Of a stretch of 64,000 bases of DNA, positions 8,891-17,721 are shown one piece after another; the stretch's first letter is position 1, and every line of letters starts with the position of its first letter. Source of the DNA: Ruegeria spongiae (GTDB lineage: Bacteria; Pseudomonadota; Alphaproteobacteria; Rhodobacterales; Rhodobacteraceae); contig NZ_JAMFMB010000002.1 of the NCBI RefSeq assembly GCF_023502395.1, positions 215,156 through 279,155 of the forward strand, given 5' to 3'. The notes beneath the pieces were generated by a model. That model was not told where the DNA came from. It searched no databases and saw only the letters and a list, made by a program, of their open reading frames with translations. Position numbers and translations under genes: made by a program.

Positions 8891-8922
8891 GGGTCCTCGG
8901 GCCGGCAACGGTTCGGGGGCCC
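8891..8922 (+). repeat. Intercistronic hairpin after binding-protein gene
   Basis: A 14-bp stem (five of the pairs G-U) with a GCAA tetraloop lies 14 bases after the binding-protein stop. No T-run follows, so it looks like an mRNA-stabilising or processing element rather than a full terminator. This would favour high expression of the binding protein over the rest of the transcript. Confidence 0.6.
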
Positions 8923-9022
8923 AAAAAAGGCCATGTGCCGACCTCGTAACAGATTGCGACCCGGATCGGCGGTCCTTGTGACCCGCAGACCGGAACGCTG
9001 CATCCAAATGACGGAGTACCCC

Positions 9023-9781
9023 ATGCCCGACGCCCCACTTGTGAAAATGCGCGGCATCAGCAAACGCTTTGGCGGCGTCACGGCCTTGTCGAATGTCGAT
9101 CTTGACGCCTACGCCGGAGAGGTGCTGGCCATCGTCGGCGACAACGGTGCCGGAAAGTCGACCCTGATCAAGGTCCTGACCGGTGTCTACCAGCCAACCA
9201 GGGGCGAGATCTTTCTGGCTGGCGAAAAGGTCGATTTCGCAAGCCATGCCGACGCGATCGAATTGGGCATCGACGCGGTTTATCAGACGCTGGCGCTGGC
9301 CGATCACCTTGATCCCGCGGCGAACATGTTTCTGGGCAATGAACTGACGCGCAAGGTGTTCGGCATCACCATGCTGGACAACAAGCGGATGCGGTCCGAG
9401 ACCGAGCGCGTGCTGATGGAGCGTCTGGGCGTGCGGCTGAGGTCGCTGGACGCACCGACCGAAAGCCTGTCGGGCGGTCAGCGGCAGGCGGTTGCCATCG
9501 CCCGCGCCGTGTACCACGAGGGGCTGCGCGTTCTGGTGATGGACGAACCGACGGCAGCACTTGGCCCGCAGGAAACGGCGCGCACGCTGAAACTGATCCA
9601 GACACTGAAGGCGCAAGGGTTGGCGGTGATCCTGATCAGCCATTCGCTGGATGATGTCTTTGAGGTGTCTGACCGCATCCATGTGCAAAGGCGCGGCCAA
9701 TGTGTCGGTGTGGTGCAGACATCAGAAAGTAACACGCAAGACGTCCTCGGCCTGATCGTTGGCGCAGAGGAGGCCGCGTGA
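9023..9781 (+). CDS. Sugar ABC importer ATPase, single-NBD FrcA type
   Basis: 252 residues with one complete NBD: Walker A GDNGAGKST, the stretch YQTLALADHLDPAANMFLGN in the Q-loop region, signature LSGGQRQAVAIARAV, Walker B VLVMDEPTAAL and the H-loop LISHSLDDV. This resembles the short FrcA-type partners of fructose/ribose importers. The ATG at 9023 has a GGAG six bases upstream; an in-frame ATG at 9008 would add MTEYP. The last three bases overlap the next gene. It is separated from the first importer by about 145 bp with a hairpin but no clear promoter. Confidence 0.9.
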   Translation: MPDAPLVKMRGISKRFGGVTALSNVDLDAYAGEVLAIVGDNGAGKSTLIKVLTGVYQPTRGEIFLAGEKVDFASHADAIELGIDAVYQTLALADHLDPAANMFLGNELTRKVFGITMLDNKRMRSETERVLMERLGVRLRSLDAPTESLSGGQRQAVAIARAVYHEGLRVLVMDEPTAALGPQETARTLKLIQTLKAQGLAVILISHSLDDVFEVSDRIHVQRRGQCVGVVQTSESNTQDVLGLIVGAEEAA

Positions 9782-10899
9782 TGACGACCGAGATTGCAAA
9801 CAAGACGCTCTCCGAACGGATTGAACCTTATGTCGCGATCATCGGCCCGATGGTGATGATCCTGGCGATCCTGCTGTTCATGGCCGTGGCGGAACCCGCG
9901 CGGTATTTCCGCGCAACAAACCTGAACCTGATCCTGCTGGATGCGGCGCTCTATATGCCGATGGCGATGGCGATGACCTTTGTCATCACGCAACGGGGCA
10001 TCGACCTGTCTATCGGCTCCATCGCGGCGCTCAGTGGTATCATGATGGCCTTTCTGATCAAGCAATACGGCTTTTCGGTCTATGTCGCCGTCCCCATTGC
10101 GATCCTGTTGGGTGCGGTGATGGGGCTGATCAACGGTCTGATCATCACGCGGTTCAACGTGCCGGATCTGATCGGAACGTTGGCGATGGACCTTGTCTAT
10201 CGCGGCTTTGCCCTGGTGCTGGCCAAAGGGCTTGTTCTGGCGCGCTTCCCCGAGTTCCTGACCGAGATCGGGCGCGGCCAGATTCCCGGCTTCATCCCGA
10301 TCCCGGTCATCATCGGTATGGCGACGATGATCGCGGGTTACGTGCTGCTGACGCGCAGCTATTTCGGCCGCTATACCATCGCCATCGGATCGAACCCCGA
10401 AGCCGCCGAGCTGACCGGCATCTCGGTCAATCGCCACAAGGTCTATGCCTATGTGCTGATGGGGGCGTGTGCCGCATTGGGCGGGGTCATGCTGACCGGC
10501 AAACTGAATGCGATTCAGGCGACATCGGCACCCTATTTCAATCTGCATGTCATTGCAGCGGTGGTGGTGGGTGGCACGTCGCTATTCGGCGGTCGCGCCT
10601 CGATGCTGGGCTCGTTTGCGGGCGTTCTGCTGCTGAGCATGATGATCAACGCGCTGGTGACCCTGCGGATCGAGTTCTTCTGGCAATCGGTCGCCTCGGG
10701 CGTCGTCATTGTCAGTTCGGTCGCGCTGTACACCTGGATGCAAAAGAAGGACCGGGACGGGGCAGGCGGCGTGTTCGCGGGCCTCATGACCCCGGATGGA
10801 CAGAAAATGCTGCGCTTCAGCGCGGCCCTGATTGGTGTGCTGATCGCGCTGCTTGCGATTGGTGGACTATTTGCCGGAAACCCCAATCCAAGCGGGTGA
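9781..10899 (+). CDS. Sugar ABC importer permease, FrcC/RbsC type
   Basis: 372 residues with about 9-10 membrane segments and the family signature GSNPEAAELTGISVNRHKV near 200. A C-terminal pair of extra hydrophobic segments gives a longer protein than RbsC. Start is the ATG at 9781 (or the in-frame GTG at 9778), after AGAGGAGG. Translationally coupled to the ATPase gene. It would form a homodimeric channel with the ATPase at 9023 and the binding protein at 10984. Confidence 0.9.
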   Translation: MTTEIANKTLSERIEPYVAIIGPMVMILAILLFMAVAEPARYFRATNLNLILLDAALYMPMAMAMTFVITQRGIDLSIGSIAALSGIMMAFLIKQYGFSVYVAVPIAILLGAVMGLINGLIITRFNVPDLIGTLAMDLVYRGFALVLAKGLVLARFPEFLTEIGRGQIPGFIPIPVIIGMATMIAGYVLLTRSYFGRYTIAIGSNPEAAELTGISVNRHKVYAYVLMGACAALGGVMLTGKLNAIQATSAPYFNLHVIAAVVVGGTSLFGGRASMLGSFAGVLLLSMMINALVTLRIEFFWQSVASGVVIVSSVALYTWMQKKDRDGAGGVFAGLMTPDGQKMLRFSAALIGVLIALLAIGGLFAGNPNPSG

Positions 10900-10922
10900 C
10901 CGGCCAACACGCGGGTGGCCGG
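10900..10922 (+). repeat. Short intergenic inverted repeat
   Basis: CCGGCCA (10900-10906) pairs with TGGCCGG (10916-10922) around a 9-base loop, immediately after the permease stop and ahead of the binding-protein gene. It may be a processing or pausing element. No T-run is seen. Confidence 0.4.
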
Positions 10923-10983
10923 GCCGGGGGTGCAGCCCTGACCCGACCGATGGCTCCGCACTCATGTAAAGGGAGGAACCGAA

Positions 10984-12123
10984 ATGAGGTTATTTACAAC
11001 AACGGCACTGGTGGCAAGCGTGGCCCTGGGCGGGGGCGCATTCGCCGAAGGATCTCTGCCACTCAAGGAATTGCCCGATATCGGCGAGCGCGATTACTGG
11101 GTGCCGGACGAAGTCAATGCCGATGGCAAGCTTGAAGCATTGCAGGCGGTGGTCGGGTCAGAAGCGGTGCCGTTCTCTGGCTCGCTCGACAACCCGGTCC
11201 AGATCGCGCTGATCTACCCGTCGGCGGATACGTCCGACTTCTGGGCGCGCAACTATCTGGCCATGACCAAGCGGCTGGACGAGCTGGGCATCACCTATGA
11301 GACCACCGAATTTGCCAGCCGCCAGATCGAACACTCGCTGCAATCGACCTATGCCAATCAGGTCGAACAGGATGCCGATCTGTACGACTATGTCATCTTT
11401 GGCCCGTCGGAACTGGCCATTCAGGCTGACAATATCGACAAGCTGGCCGGGAATGACGGGTTCTCCACCTATGTCTGGGCGTTCCACACGCCGCTGAAAG
11501 ACCTCAAGACCCAGCCCGACGTCTGGTTCGACTTTTCGTCGGCGGCGGGTGCGCTGGTGATGTGTGACTACATGCTGGACCGTCTGGGCAATGATGTGAC
11601 CATGGCGATGAACCGAGGCATCCCCGGCATCACCGACAATCAGCGCTCGGGCGATTTCAAGGCCTGCGTGGAAGAGAAGGGCAACTGGACGACCGCCTAT
11701 GAGCATTACGGCGAATACCAGCGTGAGGGCGGCTTTGATGGCACCAGCCTGATCCTGCAAGCCTACCCTGAGGCGACAATCATCCACAACGCCAACACAG
11801 CCATGGCCATGGGCTCGGTGGAGGCGCAGGTGTCGCAAGGCAAGGAGAAAGAGGTCTTCTCGACCGGCTGGGGCGGCACCGGGCTGGAGCTGGACGCCAT
11901 CCGCCGCGGCGAGCTGGATGCAACGCCGATGCGCATGGGCGATGACGTGGGCGCGGCAACAGCCGAAGCGATCAAGGCCGACCTTGAGGACCGCGCGGAG
12001 GAACTGCCGCTGGTGTTCCTGGGCCGGATCACCGTCGCCCATGACCAGCTCAGCGCCGAAGAGATCGACGCGCTGGAACAGGAAGCCTTCCGCTTCTCTG
12101 GTGTTGGCGCGCTGGAGCGCTGA
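10984..12123 (+). CDS. Periplasmic substrate-binding protein of the second importer
   Basis: 379 residues with an N-terminal signal peptide (MRLFTTTALVASVALGGGAFA, cleavage before EGSLP). The type I periplasmic-binding fold begins only at about residue 74 (VQIALIYPSADTSDFW), after an extended N-terminal segment. It is longer than RbsB-like proteins and distantly recalls LuxP/TorT-type binding proteins. It has an AAAGGGAGGAA ribosome site. As the last gene of the second importer it presumably delivers the ligand to the permease at 9781. A sensor role (binding an autoinducer-like sugar) cannot be excluded from sequence alone. Confidence 0.85.
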   Translation: MRLFTTTALVASVALGGGAFAEGSLPLKELPDIGERDYWVPDEVNADGKLEALQAVVGSEAVPFSGSLDNPVQIALIYPSADTSDFWARNYLAMTKRLDELGITYETTEFASRQIEHSLQSTYANQVEQDADLYDYVIFGPSELAIQADNIDKLAGNDGFSTYVWAFHTPLKDLKTQPDVWFDFSSAAGALVMCDYMLDRLGNDVTMAMNRGIPGITDNQRSGDFKACVEEKGNWTTAYEHYGEYQREGGFDGTSLILQAYPEATIIHNANTAMAMGSVEAQVSQGKEKEVFSTGWGGTGLELDAIRRGELDATPMRMGDDVGAATAEAIKADLEDRAEELPLVFLGRITVAHDQLSAEEIDALEQEAFRFSGVGALER

Positions 12124-12131
12124 AATTTCTC

Positions 12132-12158
12132 GGGGCGCCGCGCCTGTGGCGGTGCCCC
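12132..12158 (+). terminator. GC-rich hairpin ending the second importer
   Basis: GGGGCGCCGC (12132-12141) pairs with GCGGTGCCCC (12149-12158), one G-U pair, 8 bases after the binding-protein stop. Only two T follow, so termination may be partial. It is positioned like the hairpins after the other importer binding-protein genes. Confidence 0.5.
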
Positions 12159-12186
12159 TTGATCCTCGGCAGGTGCTGCCGCATTC

Positions 12187-12200
12187 TGTGACCGATAACA
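12187..12200. promoter_or_regulatory. LacI-type operator before regulator gene
   Basis: TGTGACCGATAACA lies 16 bases upstream of the GTG start of the LacI gene at 12217. It matches the operator pair at 13301-13340 (TGTGACCGGTAACA) at 13 of 14 positions. Autoregulation by that repressor is the simplest reading. Confidence 0.65.
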
Positions 12201-12216
12201 AACAAGCGGTTCGCCG

Positions 12217-13254
12217 GTGTCACAGTCACAGAAAACGCACTCTCCGGTCACCATGCGCGACGTGGCGCGCGCCGCTGGCGTATCGCGCATGACGGTCTCG
12301 CGCGCGCTTAAGGAAAACAGCCCGATCTCGAAGGAAACGCGCGAGCGTATTCTGCAGATTGTGCGCGATATGAACTATGTGCCCGACCAGATGGCGGGCA
12401 GCCTGACCACCAAACGCTCGGGATTTGTGGCGGTTCTGGTGCCGTCTCTGAACAACCTGCACTTTGCCGAGACCGTCCAGGCCCTGACCGAAGAGCTTGA
12501 AGGGATCGGCCAGCAGATATTGCTGGGCTATACCGATTACTCCGCCGAACGCGAAGAAACGCTGGTTGAAACCATGCTCAGGCGCAGACCCGAAGCCATC
12601 GTGCTGTCTTATGACGGCCATTCGGACCGCACCGTTCAATTGCTGAGCGATGCCAATGTCCCGGTGATCGAATTGTGGGAACGCCCGGAGGACCCGATTG
12701 GCCACACGATCGGCTTTTCCAACCGCGCCGCCGCCGCCGAGATGACCCAAGCCCTGATCCAGCGCGGATATCGCAATATCGCCTTTCTTGGCGAGGCCGA
12801 TGATGACTGGACCCGGGGTGCCGCGCGTCGAAAAGGGTTTATTGACGCAATGACAAAGGCAGACCTGTCCGCGCATCGCATCCTGAAGTTTGGCAAGCCG
12901 CCGCTCTCGATCGAGGATGGGGCGGCAGCCATGCCCGAATTGCTGGCGCGCTTCCCGGATGTCGATTGCATCTTCTGCGTTTCCGACGCCCCGGCCTTCG
13001 GGGCGCTTTCGGCCTTGCCCGCAATGGGCAGGTCTGTGCCTGACGGGATCGGCATCGCCGGCTTCGGGAATTTCGAAGTCTCGCGTTTCGCCTCCCCCGC
13101 CATCACCACCGTGATGGTCGATCCAAAAGGCATCGGTCGGGCCAGTGGCCAGTTGATCGCCGAGTTGCTGGGCACGCAGCCAGAAGGCGCAGTGATTCCC
13201 CAACATATCAAGATCGAGGCCCGACCGATCTTTCGCGGCACCACCCGGGATTAG
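12217..13254 (+). CDS. LacI-family repressor of the downstream sugar ABC operon
   Basis: 345 residues; helix-turn-helix MRDVARAAGVSRMTVSRAL at about 13-31 and an effector domain of the gluconate-type LacI subgroup (PSLNNLHFAET, GFSNRAAAAEM, GFGNFEVSRF). It uses the GTG at 12217; a later start would truncate the N-terminal arm. It lies between the second importer and the third importer operon in the same direction. The flanking operators at 12187 and 13301-13340 suggest it represses itself and the operon at 13360. Confidence 0.9.
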   Translation: MSQSQKTHSPVTMRDVARAAGVSRMTVSRALKENSPISKETRERILQIVRDMNYVPDQMAGSLTTKRSGFVAVLVPSLNNLHFAETVQALTEELEGIGQQILLGYTDYSAEREETLVETMLRRRPEAIVLSYDGHSDRTVQLLSDANVPVIELWERPEDPIGHTIGFSNRAAAAEMTQALIQRGYRNIAFLGEADDDWTRGAARRKGFIDAMTKADLSAHRILKFGKPPLSIEDGAAAMPELLARFPDVDCIFCVSDAPAFGALSALPAMGRSVPDGIGIAGFGNFEVSRFASPAITTVMVDPKGIGRASGQLIAELLGTQPEGAVIPQHIKIEARPIFRGTTRD

Positions 13255-13300
13255 TGATCCTCTAGTTTTCAACAGCTTACGGAGGGGTGCGATTTTCCTT

Positions 13301-13340
13301 TGTGTTACCGGTCACAATTGCTAATGTGACCGGTAACACA
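13301..13340. promoter_or_regulatory. Perfect 40-bp palindromic double operator
   Basis: TGTGTTACCGGTCACA (13301-13316) and its exact reverse complement (13325-13340) flank an 8-bp spacer. Each half is itself a LacI/GntR-type operator, so two dimers, or a tetramer, could bind 24 bp apart on one face of the helix. It ends 19 bases before the first gene of the third importer. Confidence 0.8.
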
Positions 13341-13359
13341 TCGGAGAATCTGCACAGCC

Positions 13360-14448
13360 ATGCCAACCATCCACCTTGAGAATCTGATCAAGCGCTATGG
13401 CGATGTTGAGGTCCTGCACGGGATCGAGCTTGAGATGGCGGACAACGAATTCACGGTTCTGGTCGGCCCCTCGGGCTGCGGAAAATCCACCACATTGCGG
13501 ATGATCGCCGGGCTTGAGGATGTGACCGAAGGCGAGATCTATATCGGGGGAAAGCCGGTCAGCCGTCTGGAACCCAAGGACCGCGATCTTGCCATGGTGT
13601 TTCAGGACTACGCGCTTTACCCGCATATGAACGTGGCGCGGAACATGTCCTTTGCCCTGCGCCTGCAAAAGCGCCCTCAGGCTGAGATCGACCAGAAGGT
13701 CAAAGCGGTCGCGGCAACGCTGGGGCTGACCGATTATCTGGCACGCAAGCCCGGCGAATTGTCGGGCGGGCAACGCCAACGGGTTGCAATGGGGCGGGCG
13801 CTGACCCGTGATGCCGGAACATTCCTGTTCGACGAGCCGCTGTCAAATCTGGACGCCAAACTGCGCGGGCAGATGCGAGCCGAACTGGCGCTGATGAGCC
13901 AGCGGGTTCAGAAGAACATGATCTACGTCACCCATGACCAGATCGAGGCGATGACGCTGGCGGACCGGATCGTTGTGATGCATGGCGGCTATATCCAGCA
14001 GCAGGGCACCCCGGAAGAGTTGTTCAAACGCCCGGTGAACAAGTTCGTCGCGGGTTTCCTCGGCATGCCGCCGATGAACTTTCTGGACGGAGAGATTGTC
14101 GAGCGCAACGCGGGCGTCTTTGTCAGCGGCGATGGTTTCGATCTGCGGTTGGGGGACGAAAAGGCTGCGGTCGCAAAAGCCCATTCCAATAAAGAGGTCA
14201 TTCTGGGCGTACGCCCGTCTGATCTGGTTTTTGACGCGGATGCGTCCGAACAGGAGTCATTGACGCTGGATGTCATGGTCTCGGAATATGTCGGCGCTCA
14301 ATCGGTCCTGCTGTGCAGATGCGGACCGGCCAAGGTGATGGTCGAGGTGAATTCGGAAACGCCCGTCGCACTGGGGCAGAGGCTGACATTTGCGGTCAAT
14401 CCAAACGGGATGCACCTGTTCGACCGCCAAGACGAGGTTGCGATCTAG
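13360..14448 (+). CDS. Sugar ABC importer ATPase, MalK/UgpC/SmoK type
   Basis: 362 residues. The NBD carries Walker A GPSGCGKST, signature LSGGQRQRVAMGRAL, Walker B FLFDEPLSNLDAKLR and the H-loop VTHDQ. A C-terminal TOBE/regulatory domain (about 235-362) is typical of CUT1-family importers for disaccharides, polyols and glycerol-3-phosphate. It is first in its operon, placed directly behind the double operator, whereas in many relatives the ATPase comes last. It pairs with the permeases at 15875 and 16786. Confidence 0.92.
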   Translation: MPTIHLENLIKRYGDVEVLHGIELEMADNEFTVLVGPSGCGKSTTLRMIAGLEDVTEGEIYIGGKPVSRLEPKDRDLAMVFQDYALYPHMNVARNMSFALRLQKRPQAEIDQKVKAVAATLGLTDYLARKPGELSGGQRQRVAMGRALTRDAGTFLFDEPLSNLDAKLRGQMRAELALMSQRVQKNMIYVTHDQIEAMTLADRIVVMHGGYIQQQGTPEELFKRPVNKFVAGFLGMPPMNFLDGEIVERNAGVFVSGDGFDLRLGDEKAAVAKAHSNKEVILGVRPSDLVFDADASEQESLTLDVMVSEYVGAQSVLLCRCGPAKVMVEVNSETPVALGQRLTFAVNPNGMHLFDRQDEVAI

Positions 14449-14478
14449 CGGCCCGATTTCATGCAAAGGGAGGAACAA

Positions 14479-15807
14479 ATGTCACTATCACTGAAATCCG
14501 CCACCGCCGGTCTGGCGCTTGCCGCCTGCTTGGCCGGGCCGTCTCTGGCCAATCCTTATGCGGAGTATGAGGGCACGACCCTGATCGTGAATTTTCCCGC
14601 CCATCCACATTATGACGCGGTGATGAAGATCCTGCCGGAATTCACCGCAGAAACCGGTATCGAGGTCGAGGTGGATCAGCTGCCCTATCTCAAGATGCGC
14701 GAACGCCAGACGCTTGAGCTGGGTCAGGACGAGGGCGAATATGACCTGATCGCTTATGTTGTGTTCTCCAAGGCGGATTATGTTTTTGCCGATCAACTGG
14801 AGAACCTGGCGAAATACTTCATGAACCCCAAGCTGTCCGACCCCGGATATGACGCGGGCGACCTGATCGACGGCTATGTCTACAACATCGGCTTTGCGGG
14901 GGGTGACAAAGGGTATCTGCAAGGAGCGACCGGTTCGCTCTTTGGCATTCCCTATGGCTCGGAAACCTCTGTGCTGGGTTACCGCAAGGACATCTTCGAC
15001 AAGCATGGGCTGAAAGTGCCCGAAACCTATGACGAACTGCTCGAGATCGCCTGCCAGATCCCCGAGCTGGAACCGGGCATGGGCGGGCTCTCGTCGCGGG
15101 CGGCCTCTGGGCATCACGCGGCCCATGCCTTCCTGCTGCATCTTAATCCGATGGGCGGGGCGATCTTTGACGATCAGTGGAACCCGGTGGTGAACAACGA
15201 AGCCGGTGTGAAGGCGGCCGAAGCGCTCAAGACCATCGTGGATTGCGGCCCCGAAGGTGCCACCAACTTTGGCTTTGGCGAGGCACTGGGGTCTTTCCTG
15301 AACGGTGATACCGCGATGTTCCTGGATACCACTGTTGTGGCCGGGCAGATCGACGATCCGTCCAAAAGCCAGGTGGTCGGCAAGGTCGGCTGGGCGCTGC
15401 ATCCAATGGGCACCGAACGGGCCAGCCAGACTGGTGGGTTCGGCATCGGTATTCCGGCCAATGCCGAAAACAAAGAGGCCGCCTTCCTGCTGATGCAATG
15501 GCTGACCTCCAGGAAAGGTGACAAGCTGGTTGCGATGGCGGGCGGCAACCCGTCACGCTTCTCGACCCACGCCGATGAAGAAGTGAATGCCAAATATCCG
15601 CATATGGCGACCTTTGGCGAGGCGCTGAAACATGCCGATCCCGATTGGCGTCCGATCATTCCGGTATGGGGCAAGATCAATGCCGATCTGGGCACAACCC
15701 TGTCCAAGGTGCTGACCGAAGACCTGGATATCCAGGAGGCGCTGGACGGCGTGGCCGAGCGCACCAAGGGCGTGATGACCGAGGCCGGGTACTACACCTG
15801 GAACTGA
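14479..15807 (+). CDS. Extracellular solute-binding protein, family 1 (CUT1 importer)
   Basis: 442 residues with a signal peptide (MSLSLKSATAGLALAACLAG, cleavage after SLA before NPYAEY). The MalE-like family 1 fold follows, with ITVEDQL-type segments replaced by DEGEYDLIAYVVFSKADYVF and a SLFGIPYGSETSVLGYRKD hinge region. The ATG at 14479 follows AAAGGGAGGAA; an ATG 18 bases upstream would place the ribosome site inside the gene. It delivers an unknown polyol, disaccharide or glycoside. A hairpin follows the stop. Confidence 0.9.
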   Translation: MSLSLKSATAGLALAACLAGPSLANPYAEYEGTTLIVNFPAHPHYDAVMKILPEFTAETGIEVEVDQLPYLKMRERQTLELGQDEGEYDLIAYVVFSKADYVFADQLENLAKYFMNPKLSDPGYDAGDLIDGYVYNIGFAGGDKGYLQGATGSLFGIPYGSETSVLGYRKDIFDKHGLKVPETYDELLEIACQIPELEPGMGGLSSRAASGHHAAHAFLLHLNPMGGAIFDDQWNPVVNNEAGVKAAEALKTIVDCGPEGATNFGFGEALGSFLNGDTAMFLDTTVVAGQIDDPSKSQVVGKVGWALHPMGTERASQTGGFGIGIPANAENKEAAFLLMQWLTSRKGDKLVAMAGGNPSRFSTHADEEVNAKYPHMATFGEALKHADPDWRPIIPVWGKINADLGTTLSKVLTEDLDIQEALDGVAERTKGVMTEAGYYTWN

Positions 15808-15819
15808 CCCACACGGGCA

Positions 15820-15845
15820 GGGCCGGGGCCTGTGCGCCCCGGTCC
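15820..15845 (+). repeat. Intercistronic hairpin after binding-protein gene
   Basis: GGGCCGGGGC (15820-15829) pairs with GCCCCGGTCC (15836-15845), one G-U pair, with a six-base loop, 12 bases after the binding-protein stop and before the permease gene. No T-run follows, which fits an mRNA-stability element. Confidence 0.55.
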
Positions 15846-15874
15846 GAGACAAGCATTTCCAAAGGACCCCTCCC

Positions 15875-16786
15875 ATGCGACGCGCCGTGGCCAACCGTCT
15901 GACGCCTTACATGTTCATGGCCCCTGCGGTCGTCATCATGGTGATCGCCCTGCTCTACCCGTTGGGCTACATGGTCTGGGGCAGTTTCCGCGACTGGGAC
16001 CCCAGCCAGACCATTGGCGAGGCCGAGTTCGTGGGGCTCAAGAACTACGTCACCCTGTGGCATGACCCCAATTTCCGCGAGAGCCTTGGCGTTACCCTCA
16101 GCTTTGCCTTCTTTGTCGTTACCTTCGAGATGTTCATTGGCGTGGGGCTGGCCCTGCTGCTGGACCGCAACATTCGCGGCATGTCGGTGCTGCGGACCCT
16201 GTTCATCCTGCCGATGATGATCGCGCCGGTCGTGGTCGGGCTGATGTGGCGCTACATGTATCACCCGACGGTAGGCACGTTTAACCGGGTCTTCGAGGCG
16301 ATCGGCCTGCCCAAAGTGGACTGGCTGGGAACAAACGCGCTGATGTCGGTGATCATTGCCGATATCTGGCAATGGACCCCGTTCATCTTCATCCTGTCAC
16401 TGGCCGCCCTGCAATCGCTGCCGCGTTCGGCGTTGGAGGCCGCGCGTATCGATGGCGCAACCGGCTGGCAGCAGATCATCCATATCAAGCTGCCGCTGAT
16501 GATGCCGGTGCTGATCGTGACCGGGCTCTTGCGGCTGATCGACGCCTTCAAGGTGCTCGAGGTCATTCTGGTCATGACCGAGGGCGGTCCGGGTCTGAGT
16601 ACCGAGATCCTCGCCCTGCGCATCTCACGTACCGCGACCGAGTTCCGAGAATTGGGCGTCGCGGCGGCGATGTCCAACTACCTGCTGATCCTGTTGCTGT
16701 TCTTCACCGTGTCGATGTTCGCCTTCACGCGCTGGCAGGAAATGCGCGCCAACCGCCTGCGCACCGCCGTGGAGGAGGATGAATAA
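15875..16786 (+). CDS. Sugar ABC importer permease, MalF/SmoF type
   Basis: 303 residues, six membrane segments, with the conserved EAA loop EAARIDGATGWQQIIHIKLP near 188-207 that contacts the ATPase. Start at the ATG at 15875 (MRRAVANRLTPYMFMAPA). Overlaps the next permease gene by one base (TAATG). Works with the ATPase at 13360 and the binding protein at 14479. Confidence 0.92.
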   Translation: MRRAVANRLTPYMFMAPAVVIMVIALLYPLGYMVWGSFRDWDPSQTIGEAEFVGLKNYVTLWHDPNFRESLGVTLSFAFFVVTFEMFIGVGLALLLDRNIRGMSVLRTLFILPMMIAPVVVGLMWRYMYHPTVGTFNRVFEAIGLPKVDWLGTNALMSVIIADIWQWTPFIFILSLAALQSLPRSALEAARIDGATGWQQIIHIKLPLMMPVLIVTGLLRLIDAFKVLEVILVMTEGGPGLSTEILALRISRTATEFRELGVAAAMSNYLLILLLFFTVSMFAFTRWQEMRANRLRTAVEEDE

Positions 16787-17721
16787 TGTCCACTGGATAC
16801 GAAAAACAGCCCACGGCCTTCTATGCCCTGATCGCCGCGCTGGTGGTGATGTCGGTGGGGCCGGTCCTGCTGATGTTCATCAATTCCTTCAAGCTGGACG
16901 TGGACATCATCTCGGGCACGTCAGGCCTGATCTTTCTGCCGACGATCCAGAACTACGAGACCGCGCTCTGTGACGTGCTCTGGTACAAGCCAGATCATGT
17001 GGATCACTGTTCGCTGAAATTCGGCAACGCCTTCATCAATTCGCTGATCATCGCGCTGGTGTCGACCGTGCTGACGCTGGTGATCGGTTGCATGGCGGCT
17101 TATGCGCTGGTGCGGTTCCGGTTCATGGGGCGCGATACGGTCTCACTCTCCACGCTGATGGTGCGCATGGTGCCACCCGCCGTGCTGCTGGTCCCGGTCT
17201 TCGGGCTCTGGAACAACGAGTTCTGCATTGGCAAGACGACCTATGTCGGCGCGCTGATCCGCGAGACCTTTGGCGGCAGGGGGGATGTCTGCCTTGCGGG
17301 CACCCATTCGGGCATCATACTGGTCTATGTCGCCATGAATCTGCCTTTTGTGATCTGGATCCTCCAGAGCTTCATCCTGCAGGTTCCGCGCTCGCTGGAA
17401 GAAGCGGCGCGCGTGGATGGGGCGGGGCCGTTTCAGGTGTTCTTCAAGGTGGTGCTGCCGCTGATCAAGCCCGGCCTTGCGGCGGCCGCGATCTTTACCT
17501 TCCGCATTGCCTGGAACGAGTATCTGCTCGCCTCGGCACTGTCGGACCGCAATACCAAGACCGTGCCCATTCTGATCGTGAACAACATGTCCGAGTTCAA
17601 CGTCGAGTGGGGGGTGATCATGGCGACGGGCATGCTGCTGGCGATCCCTCCGATCATCTTCACGCTGTTTGCGTCGCGACAGATCATCACCGGCATGACC
17701 GCAGGGGCAGTGAAGGGCTGA
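16786..17721 (+). CDS. Sugar ABC importer permease, MalG/SmoG type
   Basis: 311 residues with six membrane segments and the EAA loop EEAARVDGAGPFQVFFKVVLP near 206-226. It carries two extra periplasmic cysteine-containing loops (around ALCDVLWYKPDHVDHCSL and NEFCIGK...GDVCLAG), longer than in MalG. Overlaps the preceding permease by one base, and its stop codon shares one base with the next start (TGATG), so the membrane protein that follows is translated in step. Confidence 0.92.
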   Translation: MSTGYEKQPTAFYALIAALVVMSVGPVLLMFINSFKLDVDIISGTSGLIFLPTIQNYETALCDVLWYKPDHVDHCSLKFGNAFINSLIIALVSTVLTLVIGCMAAYALVRFRFMGRDTVSLSTLMVRMVPPAVLLVPVFGLWNNEFCIGKTTYVGALIRETFGGRGDVCLAGTHSGIILVYVAMNLPFVIWILQSFILQVPRSLEEAARVDGAGPFQVFFKVVLPLIKPGLAAAAIFTFRIAWNEYLLASALSDRNTKTVPILIVNNMSEFNVEWGVIMATGMLLAIPPIIFTLFASRQIITGMTAGAVKG

